NCBI GenBank assembly: GCA_029213045.1
Contig: JARGPN010000006.1
Span: 356,123 to 420,122 of the forward strand
Source of the DNA: Alcanivoracaceae bacterium
GTDB lineage: Bacteria > Pseudomonadota > Gammaproteobacteria > Pseudomonadales > Alcanivoracaceae
Reading direction: 5' to 3'
DNA length: 64,000 nt
The notes beneath the pieces were generated by a model. That model did no database searches and was not told the DNA's origin. It saw only the letters and a list, made by a program, of their open reading frames with translations. The translations under genes and the position numbers were made by a program. Below are positions 46,201 through 56,093 of the stretch, piece by piece; position 1 is the stretch's first letter, and each line of letters starts with the position of its first letter.

Positions 46201-47130
46201 TCAGACTAAAGAATCTAGCTCTGGTACCGCGTCAAACAGATCAGCAACCAGACCGTAGTCTGCTACTTGGAAGATAGGCGCTTCCTCGTCTTTGTTGATA
46301 GCAACAATGACTTTGGAATCTTTCATGCCCGCCAAATGCTGGATGGCGCCGGAAATACCGACAGCAACATACAGATCAGGAGCAACGATCTTACCAGTTT
46401 GACCAACCTGCATATCGTTAGGAACGAAACCAGCATCAACCGCAGCGCGAGACGCGCCTACTGCTGCGCCAAGCTTGTCGGCAACTTTGTAAAGCATTTC
46501 AAAGTTGTCGCCGTTCTGCATGCCACGGCCGCCAGAAATAACGATCTTCGCTGCAGTCAGCTCAGGACGATCAGACTTCGCTAGCTCTTCGCCAACAAAC
46601 GCTGATTTGCCTTCGTCTTTAGCAACGTCGAGGGCTTCTACAGAAGCGGAACCGCCTTCTGCTGCTGCCGCGTCAAAACCAGTTGTACGGACAGTGATCA
46701 CTTTCGTGCTATCGCTGTTCTGTACAGTGGCAATCGCGTTACCTGCGTAAATAGGACGCTTGAAGGTGTCAGCTGACTCTACCGCGACGATCTCGGAGAT
46801 TTGCTCAACATCCAACAATGCTGCAACGCGTGGCATAAAGTTTTTGCCAGTAGTGGTTGCTGCCGCCAGGATGTGGCTGCTGCCCTTGCCTGCTTCGGCA
46901 ACCAGTGCAGCAACGTTCTCTGCCAACTGATGCTCGTAAGCCGCGTTATCAGCGCACAATACTTTTGATACGCCGTCGATTTTGGCAGCCGCTTCTGCTG
47001 CTGCGCCACAGCCACTGCCTGCAACCAATACAGTGATGTCGCCACCGATCGCTTTCGCTGCGGTGATTACATTCAACGTGGCGCCTTTAATGCTGTTGTT
47101 GTCGTGTTCTGCGTAGACGAGGATGCCCAT
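46201..47130 (-). CDS. etfA: Electron transfer flavoprotein alpha subunit
   Basis: 309 residues. It has the ETF-alpha pattern: [20 protein letters not shown] opening, [20 protein letters not shown], and the FAD-binding C-terminal block [20 protein letters not shown] with QHLAGMKDS, then [20 protein letters not shown]. With EtfB it carries electrons from acyl-CoA dehydrogenases to the ubiquinone oxidoreductase encoded divergently. ATG 47130 lies directly after the etfB stop (1 base apart). Confidence 0.97.
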   Translation of the reverse strand: MGILVYAEHDNNSIKGATLNVITAAKAIGGDITVLVAGSGCGAAAEAAAKIDGVSKVLCADNAAYEHQLAENVAALVAEAGKGSSHILAAATTTGKNFMPRVAALLDVEQISEIVAVESADTFKRPIYAGNAIATVQNSDSTKVITVRTTGFDAAAAEGGSASVEALDVAKDEGKSAFVGEELAKSDRPELTAAKIVISGGRGMQNGDNFEMLYKVADKLGAAVGASRAAVDAGFVPNDMQVGQTGKIVAPDLYVAVGISGAIQHLAGMKDSKVIVAINKDEEAPIFQVADYGLVADLFDAVPELDSLV

Positions 47131-47131
47131 G

Positions 47132-47881
47132 TTAGATCACCTTCGCTTCATTTTTCAGTTTCTCGACCAGCTCCGCAACGGAAGCCACCTTGATACCCGC
47201 TGAACGCTCAGCAGGTGGCTCAACTTTCAGCGTCTTAGTGCTAGAAGCGAAGCTCACGCCCAGATCAGCAGCGGAAATAACTTCCAGCGGCTTTTTCTTG
47301 GCTTTCATGATGTTTGGCAGTGACGCGTAACGCGGCTCGTTCAAACGCAAGTCAGTGGTAACCACTGCTGGCAACGACAATTCAACGGTTTGCAAACCAC
47401 CGTCAATTTCACGCGTTACTTTAACTTTGCCGTCAGCAACATTCACTTCAGAAGCAAATGTACCCTGTGGCATGCCAGCAAGGGCCGCTAACATTTGGCC
47501 AGTTTGACTGTTATCGCCGTCGATAGCCTGTTTACCCAAGATCACAAGATCAGGGCTTTCTTTGTCTACCAACGCTTTCAACGCTTTGGCAATTGCCAAT
47601 GGCTGAGCGTCTTCTTCGGTTTCAACCAAAATAGAACGGTCAGCGCCTAACGCCATTGCAGTGCGCAGTTGCTCTTGAGCCGCTTTATTGCCGATGGTTA
47701 CAGCAATAATTTCGGTAACAACGCCCTTTTCTTTAAGACGTACAGCTTCTTCCACTGCGATTTCGCAGAAAGGATTCATGGCCATTTTGACGTTGGCAAG
47801 ATCAACACCAGAGTTGTCCGCTTTCACGCGAACCTTGACGTTGTAGTCAACGACCCGCTTGATCGGTACAAGAACCTTCAT
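47132..47881 (-). CDS. etfB: Electron transfer flavoprotein beta subunit
   Basis: 249 residues from ATG 47881 (GAGGATCCT before it), giving the conserved start [20 protein letters not shown]. The longer frame to 48091 has no ETF similarity and is rejected. Motifs [19 protein letters not shown] and [19 protein letters not shown] are typical of AMP-binding EtfB. It starts the etfBA operon, divergent from the ETF-QO gene. Confidence 0.97.
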   Translation of the reverse strand: MKVLVPIKRVVDYNVKVRVKADNSGVDLANVKMAMNPFCEIAVEEAVRLKEKGVVTEIIAVTIGNKAAQEQLRTAMALGADRSILVETEEDAQPLAIAKALKALVDKESPDLVILGKQAIDGDNSQTGQMLAALAGMPQGTFASEVNVADGKVKVTREIDGGLQTVELSLPAVVTTDLRLNEPRYASLPNIMKAKKKPLEVISAADLGVSFASSTKTLKVEPPAERSAGIKVASVAELVEKLKNEAKVI

Positions 47882-48264
47882 AGGATCCTCGGATTCGTTC
47901 ATAAGGTGACTTAACAGGACAGGAAGCCATAGGCCCCCCACGCGAGAGGCGCTATGTTGAACCCGCCTCCCCTGAAGGTCAATAGGCCGAAGAGCGCCAA
48001 CTCCATGATTTTCCAGCAAATAAGAATTTAGACTGGCGCATGATCTGTGACGCACCGGTCGCGTGTTTCCCTTGTAAATCAAACAGTTCACTTGGGATAA
48101 TCTAAACGCTCGTTTGAATTATGATCAGCTGCTGCCGAAATGACAGGAAAGCCTGTCAAACCAGCCTGCTCGGAAAGTAGCGAGCCTCCGGCGTGCTCTA
48201 TATACTCCGCGCCACTTAATCGCCCTCGCGGGCACCCCTCAACGAATTTTCGAGGAGCAAGGCT
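47882..48264. other. Divergent etf intergenic region
   Basis: 383 bases between etfB and the ETF-QO gene. It holds the PsrA-like operator at 48103-48116. A degenerate second half-site (CAAACAGTT at 48080-48088) is weaker. No RNA gene or repeat seen. Promoters of both units must lie here. Confidence 0.55.
48103..48116. promoter_or_regulatory. PsrA-like operator candidate
   Basis: TAAAC-GCTC-GTTTG: the AAAC...GTTT inverted repeat with a 4-base spacer matches the (G/C)AAAC-N2-4-GTTT(G/C) form reported for PsrA, a fatty-acid-responsive regulator of beta-oxidation and etf genes in pseudomonads. The left flank is T rather than G/C. Identity of the regulator is inferred. Confidence 0.45.
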
Positions 48265-49923
48265 ATGGAACGCGAATCAATGGAAGTCGACGTTGTCATC
48301 GTCGGCGCAGGTCCCTCCGGTTTGGCAACTGCTTGCCGTTTGGGTCAGATTGCCCAAGAAACTGGCCAAGAAATCAGCGTCGTTGTCGTTGAAAAAGGCT
48401 CTGAAGTTGGCGCCCATATCCTTTCTGGCGCGGTACTCGAACCGCGCGCATTAAACGAACTCTTCCCAAACTGGAAAGAGCTTGGCGCGCCCGTCAATGT
48501 ACCTGTTACTGGCGATGACATTTTGCTGATGACCGGTGCTGAAAGCTCCGTCAAAGTGCCGAACGTTTTTGCACCGAAAACCATGCATAACGAAGGCAAC
48601 TACATTATTTCGTTGGGCAATCTGTGCCGCTGGTTAGGCGAGCAAGCTGAAGGCCTAGGCATTGAAATTTTCCCAGGCTTTGCCGCAACAGAAGTACTCT
48701 TCAATGAAGACGGTTCTGTTAAAGGCATCGCCACCGGTGATTTCGGCGTCGACCATAACGGCAACCATAAAGACGGTTACATGCCAGGCATGGAACTGCA
48801 TGCGAAATACACTATTTTCTCTGAAGGCTGCCGTGGTCACCTTGGCAAGCAATTAATGGAGAAATTCGATCTGCGCGATGGCGATATCGATCCGCAGCAT
48901 TACGGTCTCGGCATTAAAGAATTGTGGGATATTGATCCAGCCAAACATCAGGAAGGGTTGGTCATGCACAGCGCAGGCTGGCCGTTAAGCGAATCCGGTT
49001 CTGCCGGCGGCGGCTTCCTTTACCACTTAGATAACAATCAAGTGGCGCTGGGCTTAATCACAGATCTTTCTTACTCAAATCCACACGTTTCCCCGTTCGA
49101 TGAAATGCAGCGTTGGAAAACCAACCCTGCTGTTAAAAAGTATCTCGAAGGTGGCAAACGCGTTTCTTATGGCGCACGCGCTATTGCAAAAGGTGGCCTG
49201 CAGTCATTGCCGAAAATGACTTTCCCAGGCGGCTTATTAGTAGGCTGTAACGCAGGCACACTGAATTTTGCAAAAATCAAAGGCACGCACACTGCCATGA
49301 AGTCTGGCATGATCGCGGCAGAAACCATTGCAACAGCGTTAAAAGCTGGACGCGGCTGTGACGAGTTAGTCGAATACAAAGCAGCGTTTAATAGCAGCTG
49401 GGTACACGAAGAACTTCACCAACAGCGCAACTTCGGACCATTGCAGCACAAGTACGGCAACTTCCTTGGCTCGGCCTTAGTGTTCCTCGATCTGAATATC
49501 TGCAACGGTAAACTTCCCTTTACCCTGCGCGACCCAATTCCAGACAACGAAACATTGAAGCCGGCTGCGGAAAGCAAAGTCATCAACTATCCGAAGCCTG
49601 ATGGCAAGCTCACCTTCAATAAATTGGATTCCGTATTCTTGTCGAATACCAACCATGAAGAAGATCAGCCTTGCCACTTAACGCTGAAAAACCCAGACGT
49701 GCCAATGCAAGTGAACTTGCCACGTTGGGATGAGCCAGCGCAGCGTTATTGCCCTGCAGGCGTTTATGAAATTGTGACGAGTGAAACAGACGGCTCCAAG
49801 CGTTTCCAGATCAACGCGCAGAACTGTGTGCACTGCAAAACGTGTGATATTAAAGACCCAACCCAGAACATTAACTGGGTGGCGCCGGAAGGCACTGGCG
49901 GTCCAAACTATCCAAACATGTAA
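48265..49923 (+). CDS. Electron transfer flavoprotein-ubiquinone oxidoreductase
   Basis: 552 residues, CGAGGAGCAAGG before ATG 48265. N-terminal FAD motif VDVVIVGAGPSGLATACRLG, substrate/quinone region with ISLGNLCRWLGEQAEGLGIE, and a C-terminal 4Fe-4S cluster motif in NCVHCKTCDIKDPTQN (Cys residues plus CPAGVYEI). It accepts electrons from EtfAB and reduces ubiquinone at the inner membrane; it is peripheral, with a short hydrophobic insertion. Together with the divergent etfBA operon it completes the acyl-CoA oxidation electron route. Confidence 0.97.
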   Translation: MERESMEVDVVIVGAGPSGLATACRLGQIAQETGQEISVVVVEKGSEVGAHILSGAVLEPRALNELFPNWKELGAPVNVPVTGDDILLMTGAESSVKVPNVFAPKTMHNEGNYIISLGNLCRWLGEQAEGLGIEIFPGFAATEVLFNEDGSVKGIATGDFGVDHNGNHKDGYMPGMELHAKYTIFSEGCRGHLGKQLMEKFDLRDGDIDPQHYGLGIKELWDIDPAKHQEGLVMHSAGWPLSESGSAGGGFLYHLDNNQVALGLITDLSYSNPHVSPFDEMQRWKTNPAVKKYLEGGKRVSYGARAIAKGGLQSLPKMTFPGGLLVGCNAGTLNFAKIKGTHTAMKSGMIAAETIATALKAGRGCDELVEYKAAFNSSWVHEELHQQRNFGPLQHKYGNFLGSALVFLDLNICNGKLPFTLRDPIPDNETLKPAAESKVINYPKPDGKLTFNKLDSVFLSNTNHEEDQPCHLTLKNPDVPMQVNLPRWDEPAQRYCPAGVYEIVTSETDGSKRFQINAQNCVHCKTCDIKDPTQNINWVAPEGTGGPNYPNM

Positions 49924-49939
49924 CGTTTCAGTGCAATTA

Positions 49940-49980
49940 AAAAAAGCCGCCAACGTTTAACACGTTGGCGGCTTTTTTGT
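49940..49980. terminator. Bidirectional terminator after the ETF-QO gene
   Basis: A 16-bp perfect stem AAAAAAGCCGCCAACG / CGTTGGCGGCTTTTTT (49940-49955 and 49963-49978), loop of 7. It has A/T runs on both sides and also terminates the convergent GNAT-nitrilase gene. Confidence 0.94.
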
Positions 49981-50018
49981 TTCTGGCGCATTCGAAGTGA
50001 TGCGCCATACTGACTCAA

Positions 50019-51563
50019 TTAGCCGTCGTTTTTTTCAGGCTCTAACCTCAACAACTTATACAAGTCATGGCGACGATCACGTAAGTTCGTTACAGAACCT
50101 TCTTGGTGCAACAACTTCAGCTTTTCTAAATCCACATCGGCGAACACCAGCATTTCAGTGTTGGCCACCGCTTCGCTAAGAATCCCGTCATGCGGAAAGT
50201 AAAAGTCTGAGGGCGTAAACACGGCCGACTGAGCGTATTGAATATCAACGTTGTCTACACGGGGCAAATTACCGCAACTACCGGAGATCGCCACATAACA
50301 TTCATTTTCAATGGCCCGCGCCTGCGCACAATGGCGCACACGCAGATAACCGTTCTTGGTATCCGTCCAAAACGGTACAATGAGAATTTCCATGCCCTGC
50401 TCTGCAAGCAGTCTAGACAACTCAGGGAATTCCACGTCGTAGCAAATCAAAATACCAATACGTCCGGCGTCCGTATCAAAAACCTGCAAGTTGTTGCCGC
50501 CTTCTATACCCCAGTCCCGACGTTCACCCGGCGTGATATGAATCTTATATTGCTTCTCTACGGTGCCATCGCGACGCAGAAGATACGCGACGTTATACAT
50601 TTTGCCGTCTTCCACTAACGGCATGGAGCCGCCGACGATATTAATGTTATAACTCACCGCCATTTCTGACAGGGCATCGGCGATTTCGCGTGTAAAAGTG
50701 GCCAGCAAACGAATTGCTTCAACAGAGCCTAAGTCGGGCTCTAACCCCATAAGCGGGGCACTAAAGAACTCCGGCAATACAACAAAATCAGCACGATAAT
50801 CCGATAACGCATCGACAAAAAACTCAACTTGATTCAACAGGTCCTCCATCGACCGTACCGCGCGCATACGACGCTGCACCACACCGATACGCACCACGGA
50901 TTTCCGTGGATAGGCATCTTCTTCCTGCACTGGCTCGAATAAAATATTGTCCCACTCAAGCAGCGTTGCGTAACCTTTCGATTGCGTATCTTCCGGCAAA
51001 TAGCGCGTAAGAAGTCGCTTCACATCAAAGCCATTGGAAAGCTGAAAAGATAGAATCGGATCATGGATTTTTTTGCGATCAACTTGATCGATATATTCCG
51101 TGACATCCATTGTCGCCGCATGATCGGCATACCCCGGCAAACGGCCGCCCGCTAAAATACTGCGCAGATTCTCATCACGGCATAAATCTTTGCGCGCCTG
51201 ATACAAGCGGCGACCTAAGCGATAGCCGCGATAATCTGGATGCACAAACACGTCCAACCCGTACAACGCTTCGCCATTGGGATCATGAGATTGCACTTGA
51301 TCGTTGGTAATTAAATCTTCATAGCGATGCGGATTGGAAAAACGCGCATAGTTCACTTTAATCGTTAACGCTGCGGCAACGAGCTGTCCGTGATCTTCAA
51401 TACACAACTGCCCTTCTGGAAATAATTCGATTAACGCCAGTACAGTATCCTTCGGCCACGCACCGCCGAGGTCTGGGTAAACCAGCTCCATAACTTCGGC
51501 AAGATGGGGGTAATCTTCAGCAGTAAGGGTGCGTAATCGTAATTTTGTACTTTCTTCGTTCAT
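50019..51563 (-). CDS. GNAT acetyltransferase fused to carbon-nitrogen hydrolase
   Basis: 514 residues from ATG 51563 (GGAGTGGTCA before it). Residues 1-200 are a GNAT acetyltransferase domain, with the acetyl-CoA loop region YRGYRLGRRLYQARKDL. Residues about 225-514 are a nitrilase-superfamily domain with the Glu-Lys-Cys triad: Glu in VLPEFFS, Lys in QYKIHITPGERRDW, Cys in LICYDVEFPE. Fusions of this order are known and their substrate is undetermined; an amide- or acyl-transfer role in amine metabolism is plausible. It is a single gene. Confidence 0.94.
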   Translation of the reverse strand: MNEESTKLRLRTLTAEDYPHLAEVMELVYPDLGGAWPKDTVLALIELFPEGQLCIEDHGQLVAAALTIKVNYARFSNPHRYEDLITNDQVQSHDPNGEALYGLDVFVHPDYRGYRLGRRLYQARKDLCRDENLRSILAGGRLPGYADHAATMDVTEYIDQVDRKKIHDPILSFQLSNGFDVKRLLTRYLPEDTQSKGYATLLEWDNILFEPVQEEDAYPRKSVVRIGVVQRRMRAVRSMEDLLNQVEFFVDALSDYRADFVVLPEFFSAPLMGLEPDLGSVEAIRLLATFTREIADALSEMAVSYNINIVGGSMPLVEDGKMYNVAYLLRRDGTVEKQYKIHITPGERRDWGIEGGNNLQVFDTDAGRIGILICYDVEFPELSRLLAEQGMEILIVPFWTDTKNGYLRVRHCAQARAIENECYVAISGSCGNLPRVDNVDIQYAQSAVFTPSDFYFPHDGILSEAVANTEMLVFADVDLEKLKLLHQEGSVTNLRDRRHDLYKLLRLEPEKNDG

Positions 51564-51617
51564 TGACCACTCCATCAGGAAATACGTGGATAGCTTTTAT
51601 TGCGCTTAATTTTTGCG

Positions 51618-51983
51618 TTATGAAGGTTTGGAGAAAGGAATCAACCAAAAGGAATTTTCATTGCGCAGAGCAGATTGACCATCCGCATACAGGGCAATGC
51701 CATCCGGTCGAATAAATAATACGGCGCCCGAACTCAACCCAACAAACCCTGCAAGCTGCTTGCTCACGAAGCCGATGTCATCGCTCCACGGCGCCTGCAA
51801 TGCGTCAGGAATAAGCTCATAACCCAGCGCACCGTTGCCCAAAGGATCATTCAGCGCTGCATCGTCGCGATACAGCCCCACCGCCTTTGCGCCGATCATG
51901 AGCACCTGGCCTTGATGAAAGTGCATTAAGTTAACTGGTCCGCGACCTTCAAGGTTGCGTGTTTCGTGTCGAGCGACAATCAT
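51618..51983 (-). CDS. Conserved small protein divergent from cobB, function unknown
   Basis: 121 residues from ATG 51983 (CGGA before it); ATG 51992 is an alternative that would overlap the cobB ATG. The ORF can be read far upstream, but that part is antisense to cobB and is rejected. The sequence ([20 protein letters not shown]) is compact and soluble, with no recognised motif. The start regions of this gene and cobB overlap head to head, so both promoters must lie in each other's coding sequence or share a few bases. Confidence 0.65.
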   Translation of the reverse strand: MIVARHETRNLEGRGPVNLMHFHQGQVLMIGAKAVGLYRDDAALNDPLGNGALGYELIPDALQAPWSDDIGFVSKQLAGFVGLSSGAVLFIRPDGIALYADGQSALRNENSFWLIPFSKPS

Positions 51984-51990
51984 ATCCGTC

Positions 51991-52722
51991 ATGCGTAATA
52001 GTATACCTGAGTCATTGCATCGTATCGTCATCCTGACTGGCGCCGGCATTTCGGCGGAGTCAGGCATTCGCACTTTTCGCGGCGCGGACGGCCTGTGGGA
52101 AAACCATCGGCTGGAAGATGTTGCCACACCTGAAGCCTTTGCGCGCAATCCTGAACTCGTACAACGTTTTTACAATGCCCGCCGCGCGCAAATTCTCAGT
52201 GACGACATTCGTCCTAATCCGGCCCATTTTGCACTCGCGCGCCTAGAAAAAGAATTCTCAGGCGACGTATTGCTGGTCACGCAAAATATTGACGACCTTC
52301 ACGAACGCGCTGGCTCCGAGCATCTTATTCACATGCACGGCGAGCTGCTCAAAGGCCGATGCCAATACTCTGGCGCGGTGACCGAAGTGCGTGCCGACCT
52401 GACAACCGACCTGCCGTGCCCGTGCTGCGGTCGACCAGGAGGATTGCGGCCGCATGTGGTGTGGTTTGGCGAAATGCCCCTCGAAATGGACAGAACTTAC
52501 AGCGCCCTCGCCCAGTGCGACCTGTTCATCAGCATCGGCACATCGGGCAACGTCTACCCTGCGGCAGGCTTTGTGCAGGTCGCCAATGAGGCCGGCGCAA
52601 CGACGCTAGAACTGAACCTTGAACCATCAGCCACCCGTAGCGCGTTCCAATACCACGTAGACGGCAACGCCTCGGCGCTTGTTCCACGTTATGTAGAAAT
52701 GCTTCTTAGCGGCGCTGGTTAA
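51991..52722 (+). CDS. cobB: NAD-dependent protein deacylase (sirtuin, CobB)
   Basis: 243 residues from ATG 51991. Sirtuin motifs are all present: [20 protein letters not shown] (NAD binding), [17 protein letters not shown] (catalytic His), and Cys residues in CQYSG and CPCCG for the structural zinc. The YNARR pair (Tyr and Arg) marks the desuccinylase-type class III pocket. It removes acetyl or succinyl groups from lysines, for example on acyl-CoA synthetases. Confidence 0.96.
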   Translation: MRNSIPESLHRIVILTGAGISAESGIRTFRGADGLWENHRLEDVATPEAFARNPELVQRFYNARRAQILSDDIRPNPAHFALARLEKEFSGDVLLVTQNIDDLHERAGSEHLIHMHGELLKGRCQYSGAVTEVRADLTTDLPCPCCGRPGGLRPHVVWFGEMPLEMDRTYSALAQCDLFISIGTSGNVYPAAGFVQVANEAGATTLELNLEPSATRSAFQYHVDGNASALVPRYVEMLLSGAG

Positions 52723-52844
52723 GGATAGAGCACACCTATGAAATCCATATGGCACACAAAGTCCGCGCTGATATTTCTTCACATCGCCGATTGGGCTAGA
52801 CTGCCTTTCCGTTTTACCCCTGATATCAGGCAGATACGTAGCAA

Positions 52845-53921
52845 ATGACAGACATTCAGGTAGAAAACCTCAACATAGAATCTCAGCAAACGCTGATCAC
52901 ACCAAGCGAACTGAAGGCGAAATTGCCGCTCAGCGAAGCGGCGCGTAATACCGTTGCTGAAGGGCGCCAAGCGATTCGCGACATTCTGGATCGCAAAGAT
53001 GATCGCTTATTTATTGTGATTGGCCCCTGCTCTATTCACGACTTAAAAGCCGCGAAAGAATACGCCGAGCGCTTAAAAGTATTAGCGGATAAGGTCAAAG
53101 ACACTATCGTGCTGGTGCTCCGCGTTTACTTTGAAAAGCCGCGTACAACGGTTGGCTGGAAAGGATTAATTAACGATCCTTACATCAACGACACCTTCAA
53201 AATTGAAGATGGCTTGCACATTGCTCGTCAGTTGCTGCTGGACATGGCAGAACTTGGCTTGCCAACGGCGACCGAAGCGCTTGATCCAATTACGCCGCAG
53301 TATTTGCAAGATTTGATTGCTTGGTCGGCCATTGGCGCACGCACCACTGAATCACAAACACACCGTGAAATGTCTTCTGGTTTGTCTAGCCCTGTGGGCT
53401 TTAAGAATGGCACAGACGGTAGTTTGGAAGTGGCAGTGAATGCCATGTTGAGTGTGCAACACCCGCATCGTTTTCTCGGCATCGACAACGAAGGCCGTGT
53501 CGCGCTCACCACAACCCGAGGCAACCAATATGGTCACGTGGTCCTGCGTGGCGGTGGCGGCAAGCCTAACTATGATTCCGTATCGGTTGCATTGGCGGAA
53601 CAAGAACTGACTAAGTCTGGCGTGTCATCGAACATCATGATCGATGCCAGCCATGCGAATTCCAACAAAGATCCGTCGCTACAACCGTTAGTGATGGACA
53701 ACGTTAGCAATCAGATTTTGGAAGGTAATAAATCGATTGTTGGCTTGATGGTGGAATCGCACCTGAAATACGGCAACCAAAAAATTCCTGCCGATTTAAG
53801 TCAATTGGAATATGGCGTGTCTATTACCGATGGCTGCATTAGCTGGGAAACGACCGAAGAAGCCGTACTGAAAATGGCAGAGAAATTGTGCGACGTGCTC
53901 CCTGCACGCAATAAAAGCTAA
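52845..53921 (+). CDS. 3-deoxy-7-phosphoheptulonate synthase, class I (AroFGH type)
   Basis: 358 residues, AGGCAGATACG before ATG 52845. Class I DAHP synthase motifs: VIGPCSIHDLKAAKEYAERL, LRVYFEKPRTTVGWKGLIND, and MIDASHANSNKDPSLQP. It condenses PEP and erythrose 4-phosphate at the entry of the shikimate pathway. Whether it is feedback-inhibited by Tyr, Phe or Trp cannot be read here. Confidence 0.97.
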   Translation: MTDIQVENLNIESQQTLITPSELKAKLPLSEAARNTVAEGRQAIRDILDRKDDRLFIVIGPCSIHDLKAAKEYAERLKVLADKVKDTIVLVLRVYFEKPRTTVGWKGLINDPYINDTFKIEDGLHIARQLLLDMAELGLPTATEALDPITPQYLQDLIAWSAIGARTTESQTHREMSSGLSSPVGFKNGTDGSLEVAVNAMLSVQHPHRFLGIDNEGRVALTTTRGNQYGHVVLRGGGGKPNYDSVSVALAEQELTKSGVSSNIMIDASHANSNKDPSLQPLVMDNVSNQILEGNKSIVGLMVESHLKYGNQKIPADLSQLEYGVSITDGCISWETTEEAVLKMAEKLCDVLPARNKS

Positions 53922-53940
53922 ACGTTTTTACTTCTCCAAG

Positions 53941-54068
53941 AGCCTGTAGCTAGGCTTAGGCGCCAACCTGCAAGCGATGGGGCTTCTCCAACCGCCCCAT
54001 CGCCTGCAGGCAGGCTCCCACAAAAACCAACAACAAGCCCCCATGTAGGAGCTTGCTCGCAAGCGATG
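53941..54068. repeat. REP-like palindromic repeat cluster
   Basis: The 188-base gap after the DAHP synthase gene is made mostly of inverted repeats. GCGATGGGGC (53974-53983) pairs with GCCCCATCGC (53994-54003), extended on both sides by CCTGCA-type arms. A second unit holds the perfect hairpin GCTTGC-TC-GCAAGC (54051-54064) preceded by GTAGGA. GTAGGAGC...GCTTGCTCGC is very similar to Pseudomonas REP elements. They are probably mobilised by a REP-associated transposase elsewhere in the genome. Confidence 0.75.
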
Positions 54069-54109
54069 CCCCCCTAAACACTCCACTTGCCAAATCGGAG
54101 CTTCGGTAA

Positions 54110-54958
54110 TTAACGCCCAACACCCGCCTCTTCCAACACCTTTAAAAACATTTCAGGCTCAGGCCGCACCCGATAATTATCAGTCAAATGACTAAACAAC
54201 ACTTTTCCCTGAGCATCCAAAATATACACAGTGGGCATCACCGTATCCGCATCGTATCCCAGCGCCTCCAACCCGGCCGGTGTACCACCTTCATCGACAA
54301 TACCCAAGGTTTTCGCCGCGGCATTATGTTTATCCACTAAAAATTCAAATTGCACATCAAAGTGCGCCGCCAGTTCACGGGTTTGTTGATGCGACTGCGG
54401 ACTAATCAACGCAACGCGCACGCCGAGTTCTTGCAGCCTTTTATACTGACCAGAGATTTCTTTGACTTGCGCCATGCACAACGGGCACCAGTTGCCGCGA
54501 TAAAACATCATAATCAACGGCTGGCCATGAAATTCATCTAGCCCTACTTCTTTACCATCAATATTGGTCAACGTAATCACCGGAAGCGATTCACCATCAG
54601 CTATGGCTTTTCGCTTTCCGTATACGCTGTACCAGTAAATATAAGCGTATAAGCCAAACACACCGACGACAGCTGCAAGCCCCGCTTGTAAAGGGTGCCA
54701 GCCCATTTCCACACTGGCTGCCGCAGTTGTTGCAGCGCCTAATAGGGTAAATCGCCGCACCCAGGGCAAATCAAAACTAGTGCGCGCAGGCTTGAGAAAA
54801 AATAAATACGACAGAAAAATCAAAATAGGCGCGAGCGTTACAGCAACACCCAACCAGCGCCAATCGGACGTGACAACGAACTGATACGCCGCCCAACCGA
54901 AGCCCAACGACGACGCGGTGATATAACCAGAAATATATAAAGATTTAGCGCTTTTCAT
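54110..54958 (-). CDS. Membrane-anchored thioredoxin/peroxiredoxin-like protein
   Basis: 282 residues from ATG 54958 (GAGGGTTAC before it); the longer frame to 55057 is rejected. Four hydrophobic segments cover residues 5-125, followed by a thioredoxin-fold domain with LIMMFYRGNWCPLCMAQVKE, where CPLC is the redox pair (AhpC/TSA type). The C-terminal part (VMPTVYILDAQGKVLF) is also typical. It probably acts as a thiol oxidoreductase at the periplasmic or cytoplasmic face; topology is not determined. It is separate from the esterase gene upstream. Confidence 0.88.
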   Translation of the reverse strand: MKSAKSLYISGYITASSLGFGWAAYQFVVTSDWRWLGVAVTLAPILIFLSYLFFLKPARTSFDLPWVRRFTLLGAATTAAASVEMGWHPLQAGLAAVVGVFGLYAYIYWYSVYGKRKAIADGESLPVITLTNIDGKEVGLDEFHGQPLIMMFYRGNWCPLCMAQVKEISGQYKRLQELGVRVALISPQSHQQTRELAAHFDVQFEFLVDKHNAAAKTLGIVDEGGTPAGLEALGYDADTVMPTVYILDAQGKVLFSHLTDNYRVRPEPEMFLKVLEEAGVGR

Positions 54959-55079
54959 GTAACCCTCAAATCCATTAACCCGAGACATTAACTCGAGACA
55001 TAAACCGACACCGCTTGGGTGTCTGTAGCGAATGTAATCTGATGCACCAACACACACGCCGTTACAGCGCTAATCCTTT

Positions 55080-56093
55080 TTATTCTTTAGTCGCTGCCAC
55101 CAGCCTAGCTCGCCGACGTGCAGTCTTTTCACCACCGGCCGCGGCAATGCCAGCTTCAACAAAGGCCCCAATTTCCGCCACTGCATGCTGGGCTTCTGGC
55201 ACCCACGCGGCCATGACATGAAATACATGCATCATGTTTTCCCAAACTTGATAACAGCACTGCACGCCATCACGCTCAGCGTTATCGGCGATTCGCTGTG
55301 CGTCACTGAGCAACACTTCTGTGCTACCCACTTGAATAAGGAGCGGAGGCAACCCAGTGAGATCGGCATATACGGGAGAAATAAGCGGATGACGCACGTC
55401 TTCGCGTGCGCTGTACGACGCTGCCGCAAAACGGATGGCATTCACTGGAAGCAAAGGATCGGCGATGGCGTTCGACGCGACGGTGTCGCCAGTGCAGGTA
55501 AGATCGCCCCACGGACTAATGAGTACCGCGCACGACGGCAACGGCAAATGCATTTCCCGCAAGCGCAGCAATGTCACCAACGCTAAATTCCCACCGGCAG
55601 AGTCACCTGCAAACACAATATTTTCTGGGCGATAGCCCTGCTCCAGCAACGCTTTGTAGGCGGTCACAGCATCATCAAGCGGTGCAGGAAAATGCCAATC
55701 CGGCGGCTGTCGATAATTGAGCGCCAATACCTTGGCCCGGCAGGCACGGCTCAATCGCCAGGTTAATGCCCGATGCGAACGGGGCGACCCAAAAAAATAG
55801 GCCCCTCCATGAAAGTACAATACGACCCTGCCGGCAATGAGGTTGCGTCCTGTCATCAACCATTCACCAGGCACGCCACCAATATCCGCCGGCGCGATAT
55901 GAACTTCTGAATGCACGGGCAGCGCCAAGGTCACGGCGTCAAAACCCAGCTGAGTAAACTTCATGACTCGGCGATTAATCGGCACTTTGGCAATCGCAGG
56001 CTTAACAAATGTGCGCAGTAATTTATCGACGGCCCGCCCTTGCCAACTGTGCGCGCGCTTGTCTTCCCGTTTTATCTGATGTTTTTTTGTCAT
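55080..56093 (-). CDS. HSL-type alpha/beta hydrolase (esterase)
   Basis: 337 residues. The HGGAYFFGSPRSHR oxyanion motif and GDSAGGNLAL nucleophile elbow identify the hormone-sensitive lipase family; acid Asp is near STEVLLSDAQR and base His in NMMHVFHVMAAW. The N-terminal 40 residues are basic. The C-terminal end is Arg/Ala-rich. It should hydrolyse short or medium acyl esters in the cytoplasm. Confidence 0.95.
   Translation of the reverse strand: MTKKHQIKREDKRAHSWQGRAVDKLLRTFVKPAIAKVPINRRVMKFTQLGFDAVTLALPVHSEVHIAPADIGGVPGEWLMTGRNLIAGRVVLYFHGGAYFFGSPRSHRALTWRLSRACRAKVLALNYRQPPDWHFPAPLDDAVTAYKALLEQGYRPENIVFAGDSAGGNLALVTLLRLREMHLPLPSCAVLISPWGDLTCTGDTVASNAIADPLLPVNAIRFAAASYSAREDVRHPLISPVYADLTGLPPLLIQVGSTEVLLSDAQRIADNAERDGVQCCYQVWENMMHVFHVMAAWVPEAQHAVAEIGAFVEAGIAAAGGEKTARRRARLVAATKE

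Noticed and set aside
47882-48091. Long etfB frame extending 70 codons upstream of 47881
   Set aside because: No family similarity and no ribosome site there; GAGGATCCT fits ATG 47881.
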